A stretch of 64,000 bases of DNA from Melitaea cinxia. Taxonomy: Eukaryota > Arthropoda > Insecta > Lepidoptera > Nymphalidae. The notes beneath the pieces were generated by a model, which worked only from the letters and a program-made list of their open reading frames with translations, did no database searches and was not told the DNA's origin. Position numbers and translations under genes: made by a program. Of this stretch, positions 31,134 through 41,879 are shown one piece after another; the stretch's first letter is position 1, and each line of letters starts with the position of its first letter. The stretch spans positions 4,526,001 to 4,590,000 of the forward strand of contig NC_059416.1 of assembly GCF_905220565.1 (NCBI RefSeq), written 5' to 3'.

Positions 31134-31886
31134 ATAATTGTGTTTGCTCGCAAACGAAAAAAAAACCGACTTCAATTACATCGACGAGTAGTACAACGTA
31201 GATCGACGAAAAAATAGTCAAGTAACTACGCGTTATCAAAGATTACTCAAAAAGTAGTTATCAGATCTCAATAAAATTTATATGTGACCACATGACAAAC
31301 ATCAGCTTTCAATTAAATTAAAAATTATTAAAATCGGTACACCCAGTAAAAAGTTATTGCGGATTTTCAAGAGTTTCCCTCGATTTCTCTAGGATCCCAT
31401 CGTCAGATCCTGGTTTCTTTATCATGGTACTAAACTAGAAATATCTGCTTTCCAACAAAAAAAGAATTATCAAAATCGGTACACCCAGTAAAAAGTTATT
31501 ACGGATTATCAAGAGTTTCCCTCGATTTCTCTAGGATCCCATCATCAAATCCTGGTTTCCTTATCATGGTACTAAACTTGGGATATCTCCTTTCCAACGA
31601 AAAAAGAATTATCAAAATCAGTACATCCAGTAGAAAGTTATGTGGTATAATACAATGTAGGTCGACGAAAAAAGCGTCAAGTAAAAACACATTATTAGAT
31701 ATAACTCGAAAAGTAGTTGTTAGATCTCAAATAAATTTAAATGGGACCAATTGACACACACCACCTTTCGATTAAAAAAAATTTGTCGAAATCGGTCCAC
31801 ACGGTCAAAAGTTCTGATGTAACATACGTAAAAAAAAAACTACAGTCGAATTGAGAACCTCCTCCTTTTTGGAAGTCGGTTAAAAA
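31134..31886 (+). mobile_element. Non-autonomous repeat with AACCGACTTC ends, copy 2 (most complete)
   Basis: It opens with attgtgtttgctcgcaaacg and AACCGACTTCAATTACATCG, and closes with ctccttttTGGAAGTCGGTT. The decamer AACCGACTTC is therefore inverted at the two ends. The inner phrase aaaatcggtacacccagtaa occurs repeatedly. No protein is encoded. Confidence 0.6.
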
Positions 31887-33436
31887 GCCTTCCAATGTCA
31901 AAAAAAAAAACACGCAATGATGACGTGTATTGTGTCTGTGTTCTTGTGTGTATTGTTTATACAATTTTCATAATTTTTGACTAATATAATACTTACATGG
32001 TATTCATTATTATTTTACTTATTAACTAATTTATTTAGTTACCTTTATTAATTATAATAATGCTTTTATGTATGGAGTTAGCAACATATGTATATCAACT
32101 GGCAAGTTGTGGCAACAAACAGATGATACTTGAAAATTTTCCCGCGTTTACAATTTAAATTACCTGTTACTAATGACATCTAATTTTAAGCGAATAATTA
32201 CAAGTTTAATTGACCTGAAGTACTGTGCCCTTGATCTTGAATGTCATTATGACCACCTTCACGATTACCAATAATTGCTTTAAATTTAAGCTTTGACCTA
32301 ATTGAAATAGGGTCGATTCTTCTTTGTTTAAAAAGTAAAAGTAAGTTATAGTCATTTCACCGGATAAACTACCTCTATCCTTACCTTAATAAGAACCTTA
32401 GTAAAACAGAATACGGCCTAGTTTTGTTTGGCAAAGGTCTCGTAAAATGGCTTTAGAATAGATTGTTCAAGTAATTGTCTAGATGCTGGAAAGTACCTAC
32501 AACAAATATCAATACAATTTTTTGCTACTAAATTAATAACATCTAGTAAACCAAACCACCTGGATTTATTTGTCAACGTTTAAAACGATGGAAATTGTGA
32601 GATGATTTTATGTTAGTTTCTCTAGTAGGTAGGTACTTATTTTTTTTTTTGGTACGTTTATGACGCTTAAAACTAAGTATACCTATAAGATGTTCGACTC
32701 CTAACGACGGTCCTTCAAGTGGGTGATTCTGTAGGTGCAATAGATCACTGGATTACATTCCATGTGAGAAAAAATTCCAAACAATCAGATAGCCTATTTA
32801 AAAATTTGACTTTGTTTACATAGTGGAGCTGTTTAAATAGATGTGTTAGTTATCCCAGATATTACACAATAAACAAAAATTTATTTGACTATTAAATTGG
32901 TGTACCTGAATAAAAATAATCTATAAAATTGGTCGTTATTTGTTTTTTAATGTTTTCTAAATTTTGTAAAACTTTGTTAAGTGAATGAAATTATGCAGAA
33001 AATTGGAAATTTCCGAAAAAAGTGAACGTGAATTCAGAAAAATTATTCGACATCACGCCTTTGTCAGTTCAAAAGACAGGATAATGTCTGGCGGGTAGGC
33101 TTTTAAAGATATAAATATACAAAAACAAAAGTAAAAATAATTATAATTGGTATTAACACGTCTTAACAATTCAACACGATCCATGTACACTATGTTTAAA
33201 TTATGTATGTCTTTATCTTCAACAATATAATAAAAATGTAAATGTTTGTCCACGCTTATCTCAGAAACAGCTTATCCGATTTAGATTTGGTTTTCACTAA
33301 TAGGTATATTGTGGTAAGCTTCACTCAACATTTAGTGTTTGTTTGGTGTCAATTGGTTCATAAATAAATGCCAATTATGCCAATTTAAAGAATCACCTTG
33401 AACATGTAAATACCCAAACGACGGTGTTTATAATCC
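31887..33436. other. Non-genic spacer
   Basis: AT-rich with no gene recognised. A dispersed repeat scrap at 33235-33315 (gtccacgcttatctcagaaa) is the only familiar phrase. Confidence 0.5.
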
Positions 33437-33934
33437 ATAATTGTGTTTGCAGACAAACGAAAAAAAAAACCGACTTCAATTACATCGACGAGTAATACAA
33501 CGTAGATCGACGAAAAATAATTGTGTTTGCTCGCAAACGAAAAAAAAAACCGACTTCAATCACATCGACGAGTAATACAACGTAGATCGACGCAAAAATA
33601 GTCAAGTAACTAGGCGTTATCAAAGATTACTCAAAAAGTAGTAATCAGATCTCAATAAAATTTATATGTGATCACATGACAAACATCAGCTATCGATTAA
33701 ATTAAAAATTATCAAAATCGGTACACCCAGTAAAAAGTTATTGCGGATTTTCGAGAGTTTCCCTCGATTTCTCTGAGATCCCATCCTCAGATCCTGGTTT
33801 CCTTATCATGGTACCAAACTAGGGATATCCCATTTCCAACAAAAAAAGAATTATCAAAATCGGTACATCCAGTAGAAAGTTATGCGGTATAATAAAATAT
33901 AGGTCGACGAAAAAAGCGTCAAGTAAAAACGCAT
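33437..33934 (+). mobile_element. Non-autonomous repeat with AACCGACTTC end, copy 3, truncated
   Basis: The first about 80 bp occur twice in a row (33437-33516, then from 33524). The copy follows the same order as 31134 but stops at gtaaaaacgcatt (33934), where SINE E begins; the right end is missing. Confidence 0.6.
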
Positions 33935-34285
33935 TGTGCTGTGTGGCTACGGCACTAAAGAATTTAGCCACCCCCTCTCTTCCCGTGGGTGCCGTAAGAG
34001 GCGACTAAGGCATAACAAGGTTCCACAACCACCTTGGAACTTAAGAAGCCGACCGATGGCGGGATAACCATCTAACTGCTGGCTTTGAAATACACAAGTC
34101 GAAGACGGGCAGCAGCGTCTTGGTGCGACAAAGCCAGCCCTGCGGTTACCAACCCGTCTACCCAGCGTGGTGACTATGGGCAACACACATGAGTTTGCAC
34201 CATTTTTGCCACGAACTTGTGGAGGCCAATGTCCAGTAGTGGACTGCGATAGGCTGAAGTGATGATGATGATGATGAAGTGATGA
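33935..34285 (+). repeat. SINE E, best copy, with (TGA)n tail
   Basis: It begins gtgctgtgtggctacggcac, continues through gtaagaggcgactaagg, gatggcgggataaccatcta and cagcgtggtgactatgggca, and ends gactgcgataggctgaagtg plus a gatgatgatgatgatgaag run. The simple tail marks retroposition. Reverse or partial copies lie at 19975, 22420, 46170, 46378 and 59828. Confidence 0.75.
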
Positions 34286-35229
34286 AATTCACTTTGTCTC
34301 TCAGTAGATAAATTTGAAATATTTAAAAGCATATTAGCGTTTATAGAGTTTTGTATATAAAAGTTTGAAGGCGCTTGAAATAACTGAATGAAATGAATTT
34401 ATGTAGAATTGTAGGTTTATATTAAAGTATCTAATTTCGTCAGTAGTTGGTTCAGCTAGTAGTAAACAAAGAAATATAATGTGCACAGATGTAGTAAACT
34501 TTTTAAATACAACATGTACTTAAGCTCGTAAGAAAATAAAATACGTAGGTGTAATAATATATATCGAGCTGGGATATTCATTTTTTGTTATTTTTTATTC
34601 CGGCTTTATCTCCGAAGTTTAAAAGAGGGTGGGTTTTTGTAGGGGATGACGCGTTTATTGTAACAGGAATCCAATTAGTTGCCGCAACCCACACTGCGGG
34701 TGAAAATATTATGCCGGCAAATTTTCCCGCCGACGACGCCATTTTTTATTGTTTTTTTTTTAAATATAGTTTTCAGGCATGTAAGTAGATATATAAGAAA
34801 TAGTCAAGTAAAGCTAACTACATATAAGGTGAATTGAGAAATATATGCTTCAAACACACAGTAAGATTTATTTTCTATTATAACTTATAAATATTTATAC
34901 GATTTGGTTTATCTTTTCCTACTTACAATAAATATCTTAAGACACAAGGTCGCCTGCTCCTATGGGAAGCAACTTAATGCTTGTGTAAGTAGGTAACTGC
35001 TGACTGTTATATTTTTGATTTTTTTTTGTTATAGTTTCACAGGTAAGGAACATTTTTATCTTAAATTTAAAGAGAGGTAAAGAAATGAAAATATACTAGA
35101 AATTAAATTGCTTAAGAGAAGAGCTCAGTGCTTTATAAAGTACTTATATATTACGAAACCTAATTTAAAAAAGCAATAAACGAGATGATGTGTTAATAAA
35201 TAACTACCTACTTCACGATCACAATTTAT
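34286..35229. other. Non-genic spacer
   Basis: No gene. A GC-balanced stretch at 34600-34745 (gttgccgcaacccacactgc) may be another repeat. The rest is AT-rich. Confidence 0.45.
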
Positions 35230-35335
35230 CGTGTAACATCCCACTGGTGACCACAGGCCTCATTCTAAGTATATGTAGAAGAAGCACTGAAGCTTAATCT
35301 ACCACGCTGCTCCACACCGGGTTGGCTGCCTGCAC
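35230..35335 (-). repeat. SINE B tail fragment
   Basis: It contains catcccactggtgaccacag and accacgctgctccaca, matching the tail end of the copy at 18400-18690. It ends 28 bp before the Transib terminus. Confidence 0.55.
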
Positions 35336-35362
35336 AGATCACAGGAATACTCCGTGGCGACG

Positions 35363-35399
35363 CACAGTGGGACAGAACCGTGCGTACCGTCTCAAAAAT
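35363..35399 (+). repeat. Transib terminal inverted repeat, left
   Basis: It opens with the heptamer CACAGTG. A nonamer-like TCAAAAATC (35392-35400) follows after 22 bp, a layout close to a 23-spacer V(D)J recombination signal. Confidence 0.85.
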
Positions 35400-35596
35400 C
35401 TGTAACTTTTTTGTAGATTGAAGTAAATCGCTGAAATTTGGTATGTAGTGTCTCCAGAGTACATACAATCCAATAATGAATGTATCATTGTCAAATATTT
35501 AATAAATAATATAAAATAAAATAAAACAAAATAAAAATGTAGTATTTTAATATTAAACCATGGTTTGGTTAACTTATTGAATTATTGAATTATAAT

Positions 35597-36343
35597 CGAG
35601 TCAGGGGTACCACTGCAACTTCTGTCGAAAGTTGTATTGTGGTATACGGGTATGCGACCCCGGCTTCCCGAGCTGCTACTGTCTCTGGCCCCCTCCCGTC
35701 GAGACAGTAGTATCCCCACTGAAAGTCTGCTTCGGCGAGGGTGGCAACCCAATGTAGATATTGCGAAGGGGTTTGGTACACTCGGCGATTCAGCAAGGCA
35801 AGGTGGATGGCCTAGGGCGACGGCAGAGGGCGTACAGTTACCGTCGGCCAGACACATCATCCGACCTCTTCCACAGTCGTATCGGTTCACCGTTCCACTG
35901 AATTAGGGAGGGGGAGGACGAGTGTGTGCGCCTGCGTATGCGCGAACGCTTGCGCACCTTAATATATCCTGCGCAGTTGACTGCTTCCGATTCATGGACT
36001 CCGTGTACGCTAAGTCCTATGGCGATGGGTTGAGGTAGAGAGGCCCGGCGGGATGCGAGCCGGGCTTTGTCTGATACCTACACATAGGCGGCCCCAGGGG
36101 CGTGAATACACGTCCTGGTCGCCTTCGCATTGCAAGTATGGGACGACAATGCGAACTCGGCAGCACCTGGGGTGACAGAGCAGCCCTATTTAGGGAGGCA
36201 CTGCTCTCCTCGCTCAGTCGAGGAGGGGGCTAGAAAAGGTGCCCTAAAAAAAGGCTCGTCCCAACCCGGAAAGTGGTAGTAACCGCGGCTGCCACTGCAT
36301 CAATCTAATTCGTGGTCGACGTAACAGAAAGAGTAAAACAATC
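35597..36343 (+). promoter_or_regulatory. LINE 5' UTR / internal promoter region
   Basis: GC-rich leader unlike the AT-rich flanks, running from cgagtcagggg to the ORF start. Stops interrupt it in all frames that would join the ORF. It probably holds the internal promoter; no element was identified by sequence. Confidence 0.6.
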
Positions 36344-39300
36344 ATGAAACCGCCTACCATGATATTTGGCGCGTGGAATGTAAGAACGCTCATTGACCGA
36401 GATGGCAACGCCTGCCCCGAACGCAAAACCGCTATAGTAGCTCGTGAACTTCTTCGTTATAATGTCGATGTGGCTGCACTCAGCGAAACACATCTCGCTG
36501 ATGAAGGAGAGCTGGTGGAGGTTGGGGGCGGTTACACTTTCTTCTGGAAGGGTACCCCTTCATCTGAACCTCGTAGGTCTGGGGTAGGATTTGCCATCAA
36601 AACTCAATTAACAAAGCGACTTCATGAATGTCCTGTGCACATCACGGACCGCGTTACCACGCTGCGCCTTCACCTGGACTCGGACAACTACCTTAATGTC
36701 ATCAGTGTTTATGCACCAACGCTGGACAAGTCTGATGACATCAAGGACAAATTCTATGAGGAATTATCTCAATGCCTTAACAACATCAACAGCGAAGAGC
36801 AGATATTGCTGCTAGGCGATTTCAATGCCAGAGTTGGCCGAGACTATGAGGCTTGGCCTGGAGTTCTGGGCAGACATGGAGTCGGCAACATGAACAGCAA
36901 TGGTCAGTTGCTGCTCAGTCTATGTGCTCAATACGACCTTGCGATATCGAACACTATGTTTCGGCTTGCCGCTAAGCACAAGACAACCTGGATGCACCCG
37001 CGGTCTAAACACTGGCATTTGATAGACTACGCCATCATACGGCAACGAGATATCAGTCAAGTACAAGTCACCCGTGTTATGAGAGGTGCGCACTGTTGGA
37101 CTGACCATCGACTCATTGTCACCAAGCTAAGACTCCGCCTCCGCCGGCCTCGTAGATCTATAGAGAAAAAGCCTGTGTGTTTAAACGTGGATAGGCTAAA
37201 GTGCTGCGAGGCTAGAAAACAATATGCCGAAGCCTTATCGGGAAATCTGTTGCCTGCTAATGAGACGGATGATGTCAGTGCTGCTTGGGGAGCTATGTCT
37301 AGTCATATTATGGAAACCGCGTTAGCTACATTGGGCACCAAAGACCGGCGTAGTGAAGACTGGTTCGATGACAACAATGAGGCTCTCCGGGCAGCACTCG
37401 ACAAACATCGGGAACTCTTGCGACAGCACAGTAGAAGAGGCGGAAACATTGCGGCGGTCAAAGCGAGTGACCAAGAATTGCGCAAGCTGTCTCGTCAGAT
37501 AAAAGATAAGTGGTGGCGTGACAAAGCTTGTCAAATGCAGTGGCTTGCTGACACTAATCAGCTTCGGGAGTTTTACTGCGAATTGCGAAAGCTGCTTGGT
37601 ATTTCCTGCCGAGCAAAAGTACCTCTGAGGTCTTTAGACAGTTCACACCTCCTCACTAGCAAGGAGGAAGTATTAAAACGCTGGGCTGAACACTTTAACA
37701 CTCTATTCAACGTGGATCGATCAGCAGATCTGCGAAACATCAGCTTAATGCCTCAACTCCCTTTATCTATCGAGCTAGATGAGCCACTGACGTTCGACGA
37801 GGTTGTCACCGCCATCAGACAGCAGAAAAATAAGCGGGCAGCTGGCATTGACCATATACCAAGCGAGCTGTTGAAGTACGGCGGTAAGGATTTGCACACG
37901 TCTCTTTGGAAACTGTTTGTCCGAATGTGGGCGGAGGAGCGAGTCCCAGACGATTTCAAATTGTCTCGTATTAGTGCCCTTTACAAGAACCGGGGCGATC
38001 GTTCTGACTGTAGTTCATATCGCGGTATTTCAATATTATCTGCTCCTGGGAAGGTCTTTGCCAGAGTTCTATTGAACCGCCTAAGGGACTTATCAGAAAG
38101 GATCCTGCCTGAAACCCAGTTTGGCTTCCGACCTAACCGAGGCACATGTGAAGCTATTTTCTCGGTGCGTCAACTTCAGGAGAAAAGCAGAGAACAGGGA
38201 CGTCAGCTGTATCTCTGCTTTGTTGACTTGGAGAAAGCATTCGACAGTGTGCCTCGCGAAGCCCTCTGGATAGTACTGGGAAAGCTAGGATGCACAGAGA
38301 AGTTTGTGAGACTTCTGCGACTCCTGCATGACAATATGCAGTGCTGCGTCTCCGTAGACGGCGAACAGTCCGACTTTTTTCCCGTTACTTGTGGGGTAAA
38401 GCAAGGGTGTGTCCTAGCACCCACACTGTTCGCCCTATACTTTGCAGTAGTAGTCAAGGAGATCCTACAAGCTGTTTCTGAAGGAGTTCGCATTCGCTTT
38501 CGCACTGATGGCAGTCTTTTCAACTTAGCTAGACTTAAGGCGCGCACCAAAGTCTCTTATGCATTGATCACAGAGATCATGTACGCTGATGACCTGTGCT
38601 TTTTGGCAGAATCCCCAGACGGCCTGCAACAGCTGATGTCCGCTTTCCACCAAGCATGTTGCAAATTCGGCCTAAAGATCAATGTTAAAAAGACGGAAGT
38701 AATGTCTCTAGACATCCATGGTCGGGAGACACTGACCATTAAGCTTGGTGAGGATGTGCTGAAACAGGTCGATAAATTTCGTTATCTGGGGAACACTATA
38801 ACAGCTAATTGTGACCTTGATGCCGAGATCAACAGCAGGATAAGTGCTGCAGCTGCAACATTTGGAAAGCTGTGTTCCAAGGTCTTCTGCTCGCATGACC
38901 TTAAGCTGGCTACTAAGATCTCGGTTTATATGTCGATCGTGCTGCCAAACCTTCTCTACTCTTCCGAAACCTGGTGTGTGTATCGTCGTCATATACGCAC
39001 TCTCGATCGATTCCACCTTAAATGCCTGCGCACCATCATGAAGATCAGATGGTCCGATCGGGTACGTAATACCGAAGTTCTAAGACGGGCCAATGTTGGT
39101 GGCATTGAGGCATATTTGATGCGTCGCCAACTTCGGTGGTGCGGTCATGTATCACGGATGTCGGAGGAGAGAGTGGCGAAGCGCATCTTTTACTCTGAGC
39201 TGGAGGAAGGCCAGCGAAAGCATGGTGGACAACTCCTCAGATACAAAGATGTTCTGAAACGTCACATGAAAAGATGCAATATAGAGCCCTCTCGATGGGA

Positions 39301-39541
39301 GAGTTTGGCAGCACAGCGACCGGAATGGCGCGAGATCGTGAGGGAGCGTACTGGTGAATTTGAGGAGCAGCGACTAGCTGACCTCGACGCCAAGCGCGAT
39401 GAGCTCAGGGACCGTCCACTCGCCGCCATTCACTTTAACTATGAGAGCGGTAAGCTCACTTGCCCACTTTGTGCAAGGGAGTTTACTGCAAAAATCGGCT
39501 ATATAAGCCATCTGCGTGCGCACCAGCGCCTAGCCCTGTAA
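36344..39541 (+). CDS. LINE endonuclease-reverse transcriptase, 1065 aa, intact
   Basis: A single-ORF retroelement protein. The N-terminal APE-type endonuclease shows GAWNVRTL (~8), ALSETHLADEG (~45), LLGDFNARVG (~155), HLIDYAII (~221) and WTDHRLIV (~246). The reverse transcriptase shows AAGIDHIPSELL, YRGISILSAPGKVFARVLL, QFGFRPNRGT, CFVDLEKAFDSVP (~622), CGVKQGCVLAPTLF (~682) and the catalytic YADD (~746). The C-terminus has a C2H2 finger (CPLCAREFTAKIG...HLRAH, 1040-1060), which may aid nucleic acid binding. No ORF1 (Gag) is present. It is RTE-like by architecture and tail; the exact clade is not assigned. The start ATG opens the frame just before the endonuclease domain. Confidence 0.93.
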   Translation: MKPPTMIFGAWNVRTLIDRDGNACPERKTAIVARELLRYNVDVAALSETHLADEGELVEVGGGYTFFWKGTPSSEPRRSGVGFAIKTQLTKRLHECPVHITDRVTTLRLHLDSDNYLNVISVYAPTLDKSDDIKDKFYEELSQCLNNINSEEQILLLGDFNARVGRDYEAWPGVLGRHGVGNMNSNGQLLLSLCAQYDLAISNTMFRLAAKHKTTWMHPRSKHWHLIDYAIIRQRDISQVQVTRVMRGAHCWTDHRLIVTKLRLRLRRPRRSIEKKPVCLNVDRLKCCEARKQYAEALSGNLLPANETDDVSAAWGAMSSHIMETALATLGTKDRRSEDWFDDNNEALRAALDKHRELLRQHSRRGGNIAAVKASDQELRKLSRQIKDKWWRDKACQMQWLADTNQLREFYCELRKLLGISCRAKVPLRSLDSSHLLTSKEEVLKRWAEHFNTLFNVDRSADLRNISLMPQLPLSIELDEPLTFDEVVTAIRQQKNKRAAGIDHIPSELLKYGGKDLHTSLWKLFVRMWAEERVPDDFKLSRISALYKNRGDRSDCSSYRGISILSAPGKVFARVLLNRLRDLSERILPETQFGFRPNRGTCEAIFSVRQLQEKSREQGRQLYLCFVDLEKAFDSVPREALWIVLGKLGCTEKFVRLLRLLHDNMQCCVSVDGEQSDFFPVTCGVKQGCVLAPTLFALYFAVVVKEILQAVSEGVRIRFRTDGSLFNLARLKARTKVSYALITEIMYADDLCFLAESPDGLQQLMSAFHQACCKFGLKINVKKTEVMSLDIHGRETLTIKLGEDVLKQVDKFRYLGNTITANCDLDAEINSRISAAAATFGKLCSKVFCSHDLKLATKISVYMSIVLPNLLYSSETWCVYRRHIRTLDRFHLKCLRTIMKIRWSDRVRNTEVLRRANVGGIEAYLMRRQLRWCGHVSRMSEERVAKRIFYSELEEGQRKHGGQLLRYKDVLKRHMKRCNIEPSRWESLAAQRPEWREIVRERTGEFEEQRLADLDAKRDELRDRPLAAIHFNYESGKLTCPLCAREFTAKIGYISHLRAHQRLAL

Positions 39542-39737
39542 GGGGTCGAAGTGGTCGCCATGGCCGAAATTCGGCCGGATACATACATGAATTATAATTT
39601 TACAGTTTTATGATATTAATAAACCTATTTTATGTTATTTTATATTACATATGAATCTTACATTTAAATAAATGACAAATATATAATAACCCACTCCAAA
39701 AATATATTTTACAAATAATGTACGAAATTATTTCGAT

Positions 39738-40064
39738 TTAAATAGCTAAGAGGTTCTTAGCTTCCTCTAACGATTTCTTGGATATAGTGACTGATGGTTT
39801 TCTGATACTTGATATATAAGGATCTGACGTAAATAGAAGACCATGAAATACGTCTTCGTTTGTTGCGGACCTAGAGCATTTTCTAGCATGATGCAATCTG
39901 AATTTTTTGTAATCTTTATTACGCGATTCTTGGGCATCCTCAGATAAATGACCAATGGGCAGAACAGCAAAATGTCTTATTATACTTTCCCCATGTATTA
40001 AGATTTTACGTACTGAAGAAGGCATATTATACCACATATATTTTGTTACGTACAGTTGTTCCAT
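39738..40064 (-). pseudogene. Transib transposase C-terminal remnant (RAG1-like)
   Basis: 108 codons aligned in order with the C-terminal end of the RAG1 catalytic core as I know it: a KILIHGESIIRH helix, then LSEDAQESRNKDYKKF with the glutamate that fits the third DDE residue, an HHARK basic stretch, and SATNEDVFHGLLFTSDPYI at the end. The upstream two-thirds of the core with both catalytic aspartates is missing, so the remnant cannot be active. Confidence 0.8.
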
Positions 40065-40420
40065 ATTCTTTCTTTTGTCGATTTCTCTGATAGATCTTCA
40101 TAAGACTTTGGTGGACGTCCACGTTCTTCAGATATTGTAGGTGTAATATCCATCGGTGCTTCTTCGAATTGCACCTTAAATTCACCGTCTAACCACGATA
40201 TATTATTACTAAAGAAACGTTATTTAGTTCGGTTAGATTTGGTCCACCGATCGTTAAACGCTGTTATAAGCGTTTTTTGAATACGTTTCACAATTAATTC
40301 ACTTTTTTCAGACGACAAATGGTGGTGTTGTTCTAAGCATTTTTGAATATCTTCTGATTTTGTTCCATGGCCAATAAAAAATTCGCATAATACTCGTCGA
40401 GGCACAACAAATTCACTCAT
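40065..40420 (-). pseudogene. Transib transposase N-terminal remnant
   Basis: From ATG at 40420 the frame reads about 118 codons, with one in-frame stop (TAA at 40222-40220) after 66 codons. Coding then resumes in the same frame (SWLDGEFKVQFEEAP, RGRPPKSYEDLSEKS) down to about 40066, where it meets the C-terminal remnant in another frame. The junction marks the internal deletion. The RGRPPKSYEDLSEKS-type stretch is, to my knowledge, usual in insect Transib N-termini. Confidence 0.7.
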
Positions 40421-41420
40421 TTTGTTTTTATTTTTAACTACTTTTTTTTTACCGAGGTTGGTGAAGACTATATTATGTTAAAGCACACTAAAGTACTGGT
40501 AAATGACAACGTAAATCAATAACTTTTATACTGAAATTTCGTGTGAAAAAATATTACTATCTAGTGTCATTATCAAGTTCCTAACCACTATCTATGAAGG
40601 TGGTTAGTAGTAGGTAGGTACTGATAATGTACACTAACAACTATAACTGGATACCACTTGATCCCTTTTCCTTCACCGCGATAGAGAAATACATAAACTA
40701 TATGAGAAACATGTAATTCACACAGTGATAACAAAACATTAACCACATCTGACCGCACGATAAAAAAAATATACTACATACTAATACATTACCCAAAACT
40801 CCCACTTTACCTAAAGATTGAGTAAATAGATAATATTGTTTAAGAAAAAAAGGTCCCAAGTGATCTAAATATCCAAAAATCTCATTAATCAGAACTAAAA
40901 TAATTTTTGGAATATTTTGTATTTTCTCTCCATTAGCCATTTTTCGTTTCATTTCAAGGGGGGCAGATTCGGGCACTCAATTTTTTTTGCCCTGACTTTT
41001 AGATTAGCTGCTCTATACGATGCTATCAAAATTACAACATGGGCAGACACCGCTAACTGTCAAAAGTCTATGCAAAGTTTCTAATAAGGATAGAATATTA
41101 GGTCCTGAAATAAAAATTCTTTACCTCCCCAGGTTTCACATAATGGTTCACTTAAATTATTTTTAAATAGAGTACTTCATCACCATTCTAACCATATATC
41201 ACACTTACAAATTTGCTGGTAAAGTAATGCAAATATGACCATGTAAACTGGTGGAATTGTGTTCTACATAATTGACAGAATTTTGAGCGTCAACTTGCAA
41301 GCCTTATTCTAATACAAAAAATGAGAAATAGTGTATTTCAACTGCTATATAATATGCATTGAACATTCAGTTAGACATATGCATTAACAAAATATTCAAT
41401 ATAGAACATTACGAAAAGCT
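40421..41420 (-). other. Transib 5' region
   Basis: AT-rich sequence between the transposase ATG and the right inverted repeat. An open frame at 40698-40976 has no recognised features and is probably chance. Confidence 0.5.
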
Positions 41421-41457
41421 ATTTTTGAGACGGTACGCACGGTTCTGTCCCACTGTG
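41421..41457 (-). repeat. Transib terminal inverted repeat, right
   Basis: The reverse complement matches all 37 bp of the left terminus. The heptamer CACAGTG is outermost (41457-41451), next to the CGACG duplication. Confidence 0.85.
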
Positions 41458-41462
41458 CGACG

Positions 41463-41879
41463 TACGTACAATTAAATATTAGTACCTACCTGTAATAATT
41501 ATTATTACTAGATAAACATATTTATTGCTAATATTACAAATGTTAATTTGTTTTTTTAATGTGTGTTACATAAATAATACAATTTCATTTAAAAAGTAAA
41601 TTTAAAAATAAAGTACTCGTATCCTAAAAAGCTACAAATTAATATTTCCCATCTCATTATTCTATTTTTAAGACCTCTTCCCATCTAATTAAACTAATAA
41701 TACATTTAATTTATATCACAGACACATGTTTACAAATAGAATTAATTATATCTTATTAAGATTATCATCCACGAAATCTTAAGCGAGTTATAGCTTACAT
41801 CTCTTTTTGCGTTACTCGACGAATTATGGTACCACCTATGAAAATGGTAACAAGAAACGTATTAGCTAAAAAAAATTAT
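41463..41879. other. Non-genic spacer
   Basis: AT-rich; nothing recognised. Confidence 0.5.

Larger units (their letters stand above)
35597..39587 (+). mobile_element. Full-length LINE (RTE-like non-LTR retrotransposon)
   Basis: An 11-bp direct repeat tgaattataat (35586-35596 and 39588-39598) brackets the element exactly, showing target-primed insertion into the Transib. It has a 747-bp GC-rich 5' region, one long intact ORF, and a short simple 3' end (gatacataca) in place of poly(A), as is usual for RTE-like elements. Intact frame and exact duplication suggest a recent insertion. Confidence 0.9.
35363..41457 (-). mobile_element. Transib DNA transposon, internally deleted, with nested LINE
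   Basis: Two 37-bp inverted repeats (35363-35399, 41421-41457) match perfectly and start CACAGTGGGACAG. They are flanked by CGACG at 35358-35362 and 41458-41462, a 5-bp CGNCG target duplication as known for Transib. The - strand encodes a transposase N-terminus and a RAG1-like C-terminus, but the middle is missing. A 3991-bp LINE lies 234 bp inside the left end; without it the element would be about 2.1 kb, shorter than autonomous Transibs. It cannot move itself without a transposase supplied elsewhere. Confidence 0.85.

Noticed and set aside
40698..40976. 92-codon open frame, - strand, inside the Transib
   Set aside because: It lies upstream of the transposase start, is hydrophobic and AT-driven, and has no recognised domain.
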